A DNA stretch of 62,062 bases from Alphaproteobacteria bacterium WMHbin7 (GCA_002753155.1 PDZW01000018.1:1-62062), one strand, 5' to 3'; shown: positions 8,950 through 17,904, counted from the stretch's first letter. Program-made: numbers and translations. The notes: a model not told the origin generated them from the letters alone.

Positions 8950-9315
8950 ATGTCTATGAATTTGGCAAGGACATCCTGGCGGCGCTATCTGGCCAAGAGC
9001 CTTCTGGCTCTGGTGCTGATTCTGTCACACTCATCGCTCATGCCGGATTCTTTGGTTCAAAGGACCGCCCCCACACTTCATGCCGATATGGCCATGGCGG
9101 GCGGCGATTGCCACGCTGCCGTTCCCGATCATCCTTCTGTTCCCGCCAATCCTTGCGGCAAAGCCTGCCCCGGCATGGCGTTGCTATTGCCCGAACCCTC
9201 GCCGATTCCGGTTCGCCTATCCTTCGACGCCTATCCCCCCGTGCCGACGCTTCATGCCGAAGGCACCTCTCCCGGTCTGGATACGCCCCCTCCCAGGACC
9301 GTTGCCCCCGTCTGA
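8950..9315 (+). CDS. Small secreted protein of the copper cluster
   Basis: A 121-aa protein with an N-terminal signal segment (YLAKSLLALVLILSHSSLMP) and a short mature part rich in Pro, with His, Cys and Met residues (DMAMAGGDCHAAVPDH, CGKACPGMALL). Such residues could bind copper, though no family is recognised with certainty; small exported proteins of this style often precede copper-resistance genes. ATG at 8950 is preferred over the upstream TTG at 8938; ATG 8956 is also possible. It lies 36 bases before the multicopper oxidase gene, so the two are probably co-transcribed. Confidence 0.68.
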   Translation: MSMNLARTSWRRYLAKSLLALVLILSHSSLMPDSLVQRTAPTLHADMAMAGGDCHAAVPDHPSVPANPCGKACPGMALLLPEPSPIPVRLSFDAYPPVPTLHAEGTSPGLDTPPPRTVAPV

Positions 9316-9351
9316 GCCTTTCTTTTCAACAGACCACGCAACGAGGATTTC

Positions 9352-10833
9352 ATGATCCAAATGACTCGCCGTCAGATGTTGACGGCTACGGCAATGGGTG
9401 CCGCCCTGGCGCCCTTGGCAAAATTCACCCCCTCGGCCCTGGCGCAAACCGCACCCCTGAGCCTGACCATCGAAAAGCGCACGCTTGAGGTCAAGGGCAG
9501 GCCCGCCAATGTATTCGCCATTCGCCAGCCCGACGGGACAAGCGGAATTCGCGCCAATGCGGGTGACCGTCTTCGTCTTAAGCTTCACAACAAGGCGGGC
9601 GAGTCCAGCCTGATCCATTGGCACGGTCAAACGCCCCCGGTGGCGCAGGATGGCGTTCCCGGCATCGGGCAAGACCCTGTTCCCGACGGCCAAAGCTGGG
9701 ATTACGACTATCTTCTAAGATCAGGGACGCACTGGATGCATTCGCACCACGGGCTTCAGGAACAGCTTTTGATGGCGGCTCCTTTGATCGTGCGCGAAGA
9801 CCCCAAGGCGGATGTGCAAGAGGTCGTCATGCTGTTGCATGATTTTTCCTTCACCCCGCCAGAAGAGCTGCTGGCTGCTTTGCAAGGAGCCTCAGGCGGC
9901 GGCGGGCATGGCGGGCATCAGATGCCAATGACCATGCAGGGCCAATCCATGGTCGATCACGCCGCCCATATGCGCCAGATGGCAGAGACATCGAAGGCAG
10001 GGGCGGGGCATGGCATGCCCTTTGGCCATGCCAACGATATCGATTACGATGCCTATCTGGCCAATGACCGCACACTGGGCGATCCCGAAATCGTGCAGGT
10101 CGAAAAGGGCGGGCGGGTACGGCTGCGCCTCATCAACGGCGCCACCACCACCGCCTTTACGCTCGATACCGGCATCCTGACCGCCAGCATTCTGACGGTG
10201 GATGGCAATCCGGTCAGACCGGTGACGGGGCGCAGCTTTCCTTTGGCCATGGGCCAGCGCATCGATCTCTTGCTGGACATTCCGAAAGAGGGCGGGGCCT
10301 TTCCGATTCTGGCCCTGCGCGAAACCGCCATTGAGCGGACGGGCATCATTCTGGCAACGCCTGGGGCCAAGGTGTCGAAGCTGGCGGACACGGGAAAGGC
10401 GGCTTCGGCCTTGATCGGACTTGGTTTGGAAAGCCGTCTGATCGCGGCGGAACCTTTGGTCGAACGCAAGCCGGATCGCAAGCTGGCGGTCGAGTTGGGT
10501 CAGGCCATGGGTCAATATATCTGGACCTTGAACAATCAGGTTCACGGCATGGATACGCCCCTGAAGGTCAAGTTGGGTGAGCGGGTCGAGATCACCTTCC
10601 TCAATCACTCGATGATGATGCATCCCATGCATCTGCATGGCCATCATTTCCAGGTGGTGGCGATCGGTCAAAAGCGGGTGCAGGGCGCTGTGCGTGATAC
10701 CGTGATCGTCCCTTCGGGTATGGGTGCGGTGACGGTGGCCTTTGATGCGGTCAATCCAGGCCGCTGGCCGCTGCATTGCCATAATCTGTTTCACATGGCG
10801 GCAGGCATGATGACCACGGTGGATTACGTCTGA
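9352..10833 (+). CDS. Tat-exported multicopper oxidase
   Basis: A periplasmic multicopper oxidase, probably a copper-detoxifying Cu(I) oxidase of the CueO/CopA type. A twin-arginine signal (MTRRQMLTATAMG) begins the protein. All four copper clusters are visible: HWHGQTPP, HWMHSHHGLQEQ, HPMHLHGHHF and HCHNLFHMAAGMM, the last with the type 1 Cys, His and Met ligands. Between residues about 183 and 225 lies a Met/His-rich insertion (GHGGHQMPMTMQGQ, HAAHMRQM) of the kind that binds extra copper in CueO relatives. ATG 9352 follows an AGGA ribosome binding site. A hairpin and then a BNR-repeat gene follow. Confidence 0.93.
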   Translation: MIQMTRRQMLTATAMGAALAPLAKFTPSALAQTAPLSLTIEKRTLEVKGRPANVFAIRQPDGTSGIRANAGDRLRLKLHNKAGESSLIHWHGQTPPVAQDGVPGIGQDPVPDGQSWDYDYLLRSGTHWMHSHHGLQEQLLMAAPLIVREDPKADVQEVVMLLHDFSFTPPEELLAALQGASGGGGHGGHQMPMTMQGQSMVDHAAHMRQMAETSKAGAGHGMPFGHANDIDYDAYLANDRTLGDPEIVQVEKGGRVRLRLINGATTTAFTLDTGILTASILTVDGNPVRPVTGRSFPLAMGQRIDLLLDIPKEGGAFPILALRETAIERTGIILATPGAKVSKLADTGKAASALIGLGLESRLIAAEPLVERKPDRKLAVELGQAMGQYIWTLNNQVHGMDTPLKVKLGERVEITFLNHSMMMHPMHLHGHHFQVVAIGQKRVQGAVRDTVIVPSGMGAVTVAFDAVNPGRWPLHCHNLFHMAAGMMTTVDYV

Positions 10834-10842
10834 TACCGAAAG

Positions 10843-10863
10843 CCGGGAGGCGTTGCCTCCCGG
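10843..10863 (+). terminator. Intercistronic hairpin after the multicopper oxidase
   Basis: A perfect 9-bp stem (10843-10851 with 10855-10863) closed by a GTT triloop lies between the oxidase stop codon and the next start at 10892. The T tract after it is poor (TTGCCCTTATT), so it may only attenuate transcription or protect the upstream mRNA. Confidence 0.55.
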
Positions 10864-10891
10864 TTGCCCTTATTCGCTGATGGAGACATTG

Positions 10892-11731
10892 ATGATCAAG
10901 CTCGTCTACGCAATCCTGATCCTGCTCTCGCTTGCCGCTCCGGCGGTTGCAGGCGAGCGCATTGCCCAGGAGAAACTGTCCCACATCCATGGATTGGCGC
11001 CGGCCCCAGCGCATCCGAAAAGTCTGTTCGTCGCCACCCATCACGGTCTTTACCGGGCCGATCCCGATGGAACGGCGGAAAAGATTTCGCAAACCTCCGA
11101 TGATCTGATGGGATTCTCGGCCGTTCCGGGATCGCCCGGAAAATTCCTGGCTAGCGGACATCCGCCCATGGGGGGAAATCTGGGCGTCATCGCTTCCAGC
11201 GACGGCGGCGTTTCCTGGAGCCAGGTCTCGCCCGGCAATAACGGCCCGGTCGATTTCCACGCCATGGATATCAGCAAGGCCGATCCCAAGGTGATTTACG
11301 GCCATTTCGGCAAGATTCAGGTCAGCCGCAATGGCGGCATGAGTTGGAAAACGGCGGCACAGGCGCCTGAGGGACTGATCGCCCTGGGAGCAGGAGCCAA
11401 GGACGCCAACACGCTTTACGCCGCCACCAAAAGCGGTTTGATGATCAGCCGGGACGGGGCGCAAAGCTGGACGCGGGCACATCCGTCCTCTCTGCCGGTT
11501 TCCTCGATTCTGGTCATGGCGGATGGCACGGTTTACGCCTTTCTTTACGGCGAGGGTTTGATTAAGGGAAGTGAAGGGTCCGATGTCTGGACGCTTCAGG
11601 GAAAGGCCGATGGCGACTGGGCGCTGTTCAACCTGACCGGCGAAGGCACAAGGCTCTATGCCAAGAAAAGCAATGCCGGGCTTGTGCAAAGCGACGATGG
11701 CGGAAAAAGCTGGAAGGCGTTCGGGAAATAG
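10892..11731 (+). CDS. Exported BNR-repeat (F510_1955-like) protein
   Basis: A secreted protein of about 279 aa with a cleavable signal (LVYAILILLSLAAPAVAG) and a beta-propeller fold predicted from repeated Asp-box motifs: SSDGGVSWSQ, SRNGGMSWKT, SRDGAQSWTR and SDDGGKSWKA. The start of the mature part, LSHIHGLAPAPAHP, matches the F510_1955 style of glycosyl-hydrolase-like proteins, which often accompany copper-oxidase genes. No enzymatic activity can be deduced. ATG 10892 is preferred, preceded by GGAGA; ATG 10880 is an alternative. It is the third gene of the copper cluster and converges on the SulP permease gene, with 8 bases between the stops. Confidence 0.72.
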   Translation: MIKLVYAILILLSLAAPAVAGERIAQEKLSHIHGLAPAPAHPKSLFVATHHGLYRADPDGTAEKISQTSDDLMGFSAVPGSPGKFLASGHPPMGGNLGVIASSDGGVSWSQVSPGNNGPVDFHAMDISKADPKVIYGHFGKIQVSRNGGMSWKTAAQAPEGLIALGAGAKDANTLYAATKSGLMISRDGAQSWTRAHPSSLPVSSILVMADGTVYAFLYGEGLIKGSEGSDVWTLQGKADGDWALFNLTGEGTRLYAKKSNAGLVQSDDGGKSWKAFGK

Positions 11732-11739
11732 CGGCTCTT

Positions 11740-13527
11740 TTAGGCCGCCTCGTCTTGGGGCTCTGTGCGACCTCTTAGCCTGCATTCGACAAAAACCTGC
11801 TGATTGCACACAGCGCAAAGGGCCTGATCGAGCTGCGGATAGATATTGCGCAGCGCTTGCGTCTTTGACTGGAAGAAATTCTGAAGTCCGATGTCCTCGT
11901 CATAGCCGCCGTGATGCAGGGTTTCCGCAACACTCTCCTTGACGTTGATCAGGAACAGTTCGCCCTGGCGCGTCTTAAAGCGCTTGGCTTCTTGGCACAG
12001 GGCCTCGGCGCCTGCGATGTCGATGAAATTCACGCCCGACATGTCGATGGCCAGGAAATTCTGCTGGGGGTTCTGCCCCTCGAAAGCTCTTAGCATTTCT
12101 TGAAAATAATTGACCGCGCCGAAGAAAAGCGAGCCATCGATGCGGATGATGCGCAATTGCGGGCATTCGGGAAGATTGATGTTTGTGGTGAATTTACGCG
12201 ATCCGCTTTTGGGATCGGGTACGCGAATCAAGATGCGCGGATGCGAGGTGCGATTGAGGTAAAGCATCAGGGAGAGAAGGACGCCCGCCAGAATTGCTTC
12301 TTGCAATTCAAGAAACAGCGTGGCGAAAAAGGTAACCAGCAGAACGGCGCTTTCGGCGCGGCTGGTTTTCAGAATTTGACGAATATGGTGCTGGTCGATC
12401 AGGCCATAGGCCACCAGCATCAGAACGCCCGCCATGGCGGCATTGGGCATATAGATCGCCAAAGGGGCCACCAGCAGAACGATCAGCGCCAGGGCGCTGC
12501 CGGCCACGATGGCGGCTAGGGGCGTTTTTGCGCCGGAATCGAAATTGAGGCCGCTGCGGTTGAACGAGCCGGTGGCGACGTAGGACGAAAAGAAACTTCC
12601 GGCAATGTTGGAAAGGCCCTGGCCGATGAATTCCTGATTGCCGCTGATATGCTGTCCGCTGCGCACGGCAAGGGCTCTGGAAATCGACAGGGCCTCGGTA
12701 AGGGCGAACAGGGTCATGGCCAGAGCGGTCGAGGCCAGTTGGCTCCAGACGGCGGGATCGAAACTAGGGGCAGACAGGGGCGGCAGGCTGGAGGGCAGGG
12801 CGCCCACCGTGGGAATGCCCGCGCCGAATTCCAGATTAAGCCCGACCGAGAGAAGGCTGCCCGCCAGAATGGCCGCGATCATATAGGGAATTCTGGGCAG
12901 GAATTTTCTGACCAGAATGCCGCTGGCCAGCGTTGTTGCCGCCACCAGGGCAACCGCCCATGAAATGGCGTTTATATGCGTGACGAGGTAGAGAAGGATT
13001 TCATAAATCTGCGAGCCTCGCGGAATGGGCAGGCCGAAGAAGTTCTTGATCTGATTGGCGGCAATCAGAACACCGGCCCCGGCCGTGAATCCGATCACCA
13101 CCGAATGCGAGATGAAATTGACGATTGATCCCAGACGAAAGAAGCCAAGGGCCAGTTCCATCAATCCCACCATCATGGCCAAAGTCAGGGCCAGTTTGAC
13201 ATATTGGGCAGAGCCTGGTTCGGCCAGGGCCGAGAGCGATGAGAACAAAACCAGCGAGGCCGCCGTGGTAGGGCCAGAAACCAGATGCCAGCTTGATCCG
13301 AACAAGGCGGCCACGATGGCGGGAACGATGCCCGCATAAAGTCCGTATTCCGGAGGCATTCCAGCGATGGTGGCGAAGGCGACACCCTGCGGCAGGACGA
13401 CGATGGCCCCGGTCAGTCCGGCCGAGAGATCGGCGGGCAGGCTTTTCCGGCTGATCAGGGACATCCATGACAGAAACGGAAAAAGGGTCCGCAGCCAGTC
13501 GGGGCGGGCGGGTGTCTCATAAGACAT
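11740..13527 (-). CDS. SulP family anion permease with STAS domain
   Basis: An inner-membrane SulP/SLC26 transporter of 595 aa. The N-terminal membrane domain carries the family signature region (GLTGAIVVLPQGVAFATIAG, MPPEYGLYAGIVPAIVAALF) and a dozen or so hydrophobic segments to about residue 420. A cytoplasmic STAS domain follows (about 445-560; LAIDMSGVNFIDIAGAEAL). Sulfate, bicarbonate and dicarboxylates are all transported by family members, and the sequence does not decide between them. ATG 13527 is preferred, with GGAG upstream; ATG 13542 is in frame. No carbonic anhydrase gene is adjacent. Confidence 0.9.
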   Translation of the reverse strand: MSYETPARPDWLRTLFPFLSWMSLISRKSLPADLSAGLTGAIVVLPQGVAFATIAGMPPEYGLYAGIVPAIVAALFGSSWHLVSGPTTAASLVLFSSLSALAEPGSAQYVKLALTLAMMVGLMELALGFFRLGSIVNFISHSVVIGFTAGAGVLIAANQIKNFFGLPIPRGSQIYEILLYLVTHINAISWAVALVAATTLASGILVRKFLPRIPYMIAAILAGSLLSVGLNLEFGAGIPTVGALPSSLPPLSAPSFDPAVWSQLASTALAMTLFALTEALSISRALAVRSGQHISGNQEFIGQGLSNIAGSFFSSYVATGSFNRSGLNFDSGAKTPLAAIVAGSALALIVLLVAPLAIYMPNAAMAGVLMLVAYGLIDQHHIRQILKTSRAESAVLLVTFFATLFLELQEAILAGVLLSLMLYLNRTSHPRILIRVPDPKSGSRKFTTNINLPECPQLRIIRIDGSLFFGAVNYFQEMLRAFEGQNPQQNFLAIDMSGVNFIDIAGAEALCQEAKRFKTRQGELFLINVKESVAETLHHGGYDEDIGLQNFFQSKTQALRNIYPQLDQALCAVCNQQVFVECRLRGRTEPQDEAA

Positions 13528-13615
13528 TGGCGGTGGCTCCAAACTTACCCCGAACAGGGTATTAGATAGGGCTAATATGCCCCTGCGCCGCCGGAAAGGC
13601 TATTAGGGAAGATAC

Positions 13616-14230
13616 TTATTCCCTGCCATCGGCCAGATCATTCATGCAGGCCATGCGCACCAATTCAGCGATGTTCCTGGCATTGGTTTTTTCCATGATA
13701 TGAGCCCGGTGGACTTCGACGGTTCTTGTGCTGATGCCCAGCCGGTCGGCCACCACCTTGTTGGGATGGCCCGCCACCAGCAAAGTCATGACCTCCTGTT
13801 CGCGGGGGCTTAGGGTGCCGATCTCAAAGGCTCGCGCCGATGCCGCCTTGGAGGGAGAGGGGCGAGGCAGGGCGAGGCTGGAGCGGATGCTGCCTAACAG
13901 AATCTCGTCGCGGAAAGGCTTTTCGATGAAGTCGACGGCGCCCGCCTTCAGGGCCGCCACGGCCATCGGAACGTCGGCATGGGCCGTGATGATGACCACC
14001 GGCAGATGGATCGAGCGCGCCAGCAATTCCTTTTGCATTTCGATACCCGTCATGCCCGGCATGCGCACATCGGCCACGATACAGCCCGCCCAATCGGGTT
14101 CGACCACTTTCAGGAAGTCGAGAGCCGAGGCATAGGTTCTTACGCGATATCCCGAGACCTCGAGGAGAATGGCCAGGGAGTCGCGCACATCTTGGGAATC
14201 GTCGACGACATAAACGATCTGGTCAGCCAT
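13616..14230 (-). CDS. FixJ-type response regulator
   Basis: A 204-aa two-domain regulator. The receiver has the acidic pocket YVVDDSQDVRD, the phosphoacceptor Asp in GCIVADVRMPGMTG, Thr in VVIITAHADVP and Lys in FIEKPFRDE. The C-terminal LuxR-type helix-turn-helix reads LSPREQEVMTLLVAGHPNKVVADRLGIS. Its start overlaps the end of the kinase gene by 8 bases (ATGGCTGA), so the two form a coupled two-component pair. Its ribosome binding site (GAGG) lies just outside the palindromic element inserted in the end of the kinase gene. Its target may be the divergent TRAP-like gene pair at 16058, judged only by position. Confidence 0.92.
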   Translation of the reverse strand: MADQIVYVVDDSQDVRDSLAILLEVSGYRVRTYASALDFLKVVEPDWAGCIVADVRMPGMTGIEMQKELLARSIHLPVVIITAHADVPMAVAALKAGAVDFIEKPFRDEILLGSIRSSLALPRPSPSKAASARAFEIGTLSPREQEVMTLLVAGHPNKVVADRLGISTRTVEVHRAHIMEKTNARNIAELVRMACMNDLADGRE

Positions 14231-15962
14231 CGGTTACCTCGCGTTCGGCTAGCGCACGATCGTTTAACTCCGAGCCACTGGGGTGACTCGGAGTTAAACG
14301 TGAATCGTTCGCTAATACAGTTTTGTAGAGCGGATTCACGTCTTCAATCGGAGCCGATAACCGGCTCCGATTTAAGACGACCCGCTCTAGGGGAAGGGTG
14401 AAGTGGAAGATAGCGCCGCCCGAAGGATCGTTCTCGGCCCAAAGCCGCCCTTCATGGGCTTCGAGAATGGATTTGCAGATGGAGAGGCCCAATCCCATGC
14501 CCGAGGGCTTGGTGGTGACGAAGGGCTCGAACAGCCTGCCCAGCACGTCGGCGGAAAGGCCGGGGCCATTGTCAAAAACGGAAATCTGCACCACATCGCC
14601 CTCAAGTTTCCCCGAAACCAGAACCACAGGATCGGGGGTTTTGGCAAGCGAAAGAGATTGGACGGCGTTGCGGGTCAGATTGATCAGCACCTGCTCGATC
14701 TGCGTCTTGTTGGCCATGACCGGAGGAAGGCCCTGCAGGCCGAGGGACTTTAGCGAAATGCCCGCTGCATTGGCCTCCGCTTCAACCAGGCGCAGGGCCT
14801 CATCGGCCAGATCGCTCATGGCGTTGCGCGATAGCGTCATCTCGCCCTTGCGCATGAAATCGCGCAGGCCGTGGATGATCTGGCCGACCCGCTCGATCTT
14901 GTCGACACTCATGCGCATGACGCTTTGCGTCCTTTCCAGATCGGGCGCGGGGGATTTCAAAAGGCGCAGTGCTGCCTGGGTCAGATTCATGGCCGCCGTC
15001 AGGGGCTGATTGATCTCGTGGGCCAGCGCCGAGGCCATTTCCCAGCCGATATTCATGCGCTGAAAATGGGCGAGTTCCGTCTGACGGGCCTGCATTTCGA
15101 TTTCAGCCAGGCGCTTTTCGCTGACCATGGCCCCCAGCAGCAGGCTGGTGACGGCCAGAACCAACATCCTTATCTGCATTTCGACGATGACTTGATCGCT
15201 GTGCCCGAACAGAATGTCGGTGATGAGGGGGGCCAGATAGATGGCGAACAGAGCCAGGGCAGCACCTTTCTGTCCATGCCGTGTGGCGATCCAGGCAAAG
15301 GGCAGGAACAGCAGATAGAAGAAATGGATTTCGGCGTTGATGAACTGGCCGAACACTTCCCAGGCGATCACGGTCAGCGCAAGCGCTTGCAAGACGATCT
15401 CGGCTGAAATCGAGATTTGAAAGCGCACCCGTCCTTTCGGACGTTTTAAAACCAGAAAAAGCGGAGCCAGGGAACCGATGGCAACCAGATGGGCCAGAAA
15501 CGCCCCTCCGGCCAGGGCCAGAACCGGCTTTGCATCCGTGGCCTGGCGGAGCATTTCTCCCGATCCCTGCGCCAACGCAAGGACCAGACTGGCCGCAACC
15601 GTTGCCGAAAAGAAAAGGAAAACGCCTTTCAGACGCTTGATCTGGGATGGTTGATCAAGCCGTGGGCGAAGCGTGAAACAGGCAATGGCAGCGCCCGCCG
15701 CTTGTGCCATCGCATTGAGAAGGGAGGCCAAGGGAAGGGAGAGCAAACTGCCATCAAGCAGGCAAGACAGCAACGGAGCGGCAAAGGTCAGGGGCAACCA
15801 GAAGGGGCCGAAGCGGGCGGCAAAACCGAAACTGAGGGCCGGGGCGGCGTTCCAGGCTTGAAGGGAATTTCCGCCCTCAAGATGCGTTGGAGCCAACTGA
15901 TCGGCGGCGAGATACAGCAGCAGATAGGCAAATCCAATCAGTGCCCTTCTTAGCCAAGTCAT
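14223..15962 (-). CDS. MASE1-like membrane histidine kinase with element-derived tail
   Basis: A sensor kinase of 579 aa. The N-terminal half has eight or so membrane segments resembling a MASE1 sensory domain. HisKA follows with the phosphoacceptor in SALAHEINQPLTAAMN, then an ATPase domain with VLINLTRNAVQS, DNGPGLS and GMGLGLSICKSI. The natural end should be close to IFHFTLPL. Instead the frame runs through a 142-bp palindromic element (14249-14390), which adds 46 residues before the short original end AEREVTDG. Without the element the frame reads FHFTLPLAEREVTDG, so the insertion is a net 138 bp and in frame. ATG 15962 is preferred over 15998. It is coupled to the FixJ-type gene. Confidence 0.9.
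   Translation of the reverse strand: MTWLRRALIGFAYLLLYLAADQLAPTHLEGGNSLQAWNAAPALSFGFAARFGPFWLPLTFAAPLLSCLLDGSLLSLPLASLLNAMAQAAGAAIACFTLRPRLDQPSQIKRLKGVFLFFSATVAASLVLALAQGSGEMLRQATDAKPVLALAGGAFLAHLVAIGSLAPLFLVLKRPKGRVRFQISISAEIVLQALALTVIAWEVFGQFINAEIHFFYLLFLPFAWIATRHGQKGAALALFAIYLAPLITDILFGHSDQVIVEMQIRMLVLAVTSLLLGAMVSEKRLAEIEMQARQTELAHFQRMNIGWEMASALAHEINQPLTAAMNLTQAALRLLKSPAPDLERTQSVMRMSVDKIERVGQIIHGLRDFMRKGEMTLSRNAMSDLADEALRLVEAEANAAGISLKSLGLQGLPPVMANKTQIEQVLINLTRNAVQSLSLAKTPDPVVLVSGKLEGDVVQISVFDNGPGLSADVLGRLFEPFVTTKPSGMGLGLSICKSILEAHEGRLWAENDPSGGAIFHFTLPLERVVLNRSRLSAPIEDVNPLYKTVLANDSRLTPSHPSGSELNDRALAEREVTDG
14249..14390. mobile_element. Three-hairpin palindromic element, copy A
   Basis: A 142-bp segment bounded by CTAG on both sides. 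It has imperfect terminal inverted repeats of about 24 bp (TAGCGCACGATCG at one end, TAGAGCGGGTCG from the other) and three hairpins: TTTAACTCCGAG with CTCGGAGTTAAA, CGTGAATC with GATTCACG, and AATCGGAGCCG with CGGCTCCGATT. Clear relatives lie at 46485-46621 and 52745-52886. It encodes no protein of its own, but the kinase frame reads through it. TA-flanked, CTAG-targeted insertion resembles IS630-type elements, so it is probably a miniature non-autonomous derivative. Confidence 0.85.
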
Positions 15963-16057
15963 TGAAGACCGCTCTTTTGCCAGACAAGGGCGCATCATAT
16001 CTCACGACAGGCACTTGTGAAACCCAGAGAAGCGTTCGATAATCATCCGTAGGGTGT

Positions 16058-16594
16058 GTGCCGGGATTAAGGACCGTTTTGGGGATGCGTTTTTTTAAGG
16101 GGCTTGCCAGTCTGGCCGAGGCCGCAAGCAGGTGGATCGGGGACGGTGCATCATGGCTGTTGCTGGCCGTTGCCGCGGCGGGTGTTGCCGTATTTCTTCT
16201 GCGCCATCTTTTGGGCTCTGGCGAGGTAGCACTTCCCCCCGCCTATGTCTGGTGTACGGGTTTGGTCATGCTGGCTGGTGGCGGCATGGCGCTCAAGCGC
16301 TGCTCGGAGGATATTCGTCTATTCCGCTTCCTATCCCCCCGTCAACGATCAGCCGTTATGGTGGTTGGAGCGCTGCTTGTTCTGCTGCCCTGGGCCGTTC
16401 TGCTCGATCTGTTCGCAGGCTCGCTTTCCCTGATGGCGCCGTCGCTGATCGGTCAGGCCAGCGGGACGCTGCAAAGTCTGTGGTGGCGTCTGGCGGTTGA
16501 TGTTGGGGCGATCTCCCTTGGGCTTGAAGGGATCGCCCTGGCGTCCCAAGGTGTCGCTGGGTTTTTAGACAAGGACGAGGGCAAGGTGCGCTGA
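16058..16594 (+). CDS. TRAP-like small permease subunit (DctQ-like), divergent
   Basis: A 178-aa membrane protein with four predicted membrane segments, which matches the size and layout of TRAP DctQ subunits, although sequence similarity to the family is weak. The partner at 16594 overlaps its stop by one base and resembles DctM, and this is the main support for the call. GTG 16058 has TAGGG upstream; an in-frame ATG at 16085 would remove nine residues. The gene is transcribed away from the MASE1-like kinase and FixJ-type regulator, which may control it. No periplasmic binding protein gene is adjacent. Confidence 0.6.
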   Translation: MPGLRTVLGMRFFKGLASLAEAASRWIGDGASWLLLAVAAAGVAVFLLRHLLGSGEVALPPAYVWCTGLVMLAGGGMALKRCSEDIRLFRFLSPRQRSAVMVVGALLVLLPWAVLLDLFAGSLSLMAPSLIGQASGTLQSLWWRLAVDVGAISLGLEGIALASQGVAGFLDKDEGKVR

Positions 16595-17904
16595 TGGAGG
16601 GCGAGGGGGGGATCGTTGCCCTGTTGATGATGGTCCTGGTTCTGGCCGGTCTGGCCGTTCGCTTGCCTGCTCCCCTCGTTTTGGCAGGCGGCGCACTTCT
16701 GGGGGCCTTGGCGGGTCAAATCAGCGGCGTCTACAACGTCATTCTTCTGGGCGATCTTGCCAGCAGCGTCGAGGCGATTCTCGATAACGAGATTCTGGTG
16801 GCCATTCCGCTGCTGGTGCTTTCCGGAACTCTTCTGGGCGACACGCGCGCCTTCTTCGCCTTTCGTCAGCGTCTTAAGGGCCCTTTTGCCGTGGGGGCCG
16901 ATCTTCTGCTGGCCATGGCGGGCGGAGAAAATCGGCGCGACAAGAATCAAAACGGATTTCGCGCGGCCTTTCTCGATCTGATCGAGCGTGCCGCACCCGC
17001 CTCGGCCTTTCTGATCCTGCTTGCCGATCTGATCGACACGGCGGTTCTGGCGACCGATGGGCCTTCCAGCGACAGCGGCTTCGATCCATCCCTGCTTCTC
17101 ATGCAGATGGCCTTGCCGTCCTTGCTGATCGCCCTGTTTTTCGGTTTGGCAGGACTGTTGGGAAAGAAGGATCAGCTTGACGCTCTGGCATCGGTTGAGA
17201 GTGCGCCTAGCTGGCTTGGCCTGTTGGCTGCACTGTGCGCCCTTCTGATTCCTGGGCTGATCATGTTGCGTATCGCCAGCCCCGTCGAGGCCGGAGCCCT
17301 GGGGGTCGGCATGGCCCTGTTGTTGAAAAAGCTGGGCCGGGACGCTTGGCGCAACCAGTTGGGTCAGGCGCTTGATCATGCGCTGATCCGGGCCGCCATT
17401 CCCTTTGCCACGCTGCTGGCCGGGGCCGCCTTTCATCTGGTTTTCCTGGGGGTGGGCGGGGGGGCTTGGCTGGACGGTTTTTATCTGCTGCCAGGTCCAT
17501 CCTTGCTTTTTGCCTGCGTGCTCCTTCTGGCTTTTCTGGGCATCCTGATCGAGCCCCTGGCCCTGGCCGTTCTGCTTGTTCCCTTGATGGGCCCCTTATT
17601 GCTGGAGGGGGGCATTTCACCCTCGCTGCTGGGGGCCGTTTTCGTTCTGGCTCCGCTGTCAGGCCTGCTTGCCTGTCAAACTGTGCCCAAAGCCGCCATC
17701 CTTGCCCTGGCGCAATCTGCGGCCCTTGTGCTGGTGGTTCTGCTTCCCCTTAGCCTTCCCTTCGATCCCATCTCTCAGGAGACGGAAATTCCCCCCGAGC
17801 CGGTGGGCGAGGAGGGTGGATTTTCTCCCGAGGACACCACAGATTCCCCTTATGAAGGTAAGAATGAGAACGAGGTTTACGCTCCGTCAAGGGATGGGGA
17901 ATAA
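16594..17904 (+). CDS. TRAP-like large permease subunit (DctM-like), divergent
   Basis: A 436-aa membrane protein with a dozen or so hydrophobic segments. Features recalling DctM include LVAIPLLVLSGTLLGDTRAF (compare AIPFFTFMGLILE in the bona fide DctM at 18581) and the repeated small-residue helices. The usual conserved loops are much altered, and the C-terminus ends in an acidic tail (PPEPVGEEGGFSPEDTT). It may transport an unusual substrate or have a sensory role with the adjacent kinase. The start overlaps the upstream gene by one base. A regular dctQM pair begins about 100 bases further on, in the same direction. Confidence 0.65.
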   Translation: MEGEGGIVALLMMVLVLAGLAVRLPAPLVLAGGALLGALAGQISGVYNVILLGDLASSVEAILDNEILVAIPLLVLSGTLLGDTRAFFAFRQRLKGPFAVGADLLLAMAGGENRRDKNQNGFRAAFLDLIERAAPASAFLILLADLIDTAVLATDGPSSDSGFDPSLLLMQMALPSLLIALFFGLAGLLGKKDQLDALASVESAPSWLGLLAALCALLIPGLIMLRIASPVEAGALGVGMALLLKKLGRDAWRNQLGQALDHALIRAAIPFATLLAGAAFHLVFLGVGGGAWLDGFYLLPGPSLLFACVLLLAFLGILIEPLALAVLLVPLMGPLLLEGGISPSLLGAVFVLAPLSGLLACQTVPKAAILALAQSAALVLVVLLPLSLPFDPISQETEIPPEPVGEEGGFSPEDTTDSPYEGKNENEVYAPSRDGE

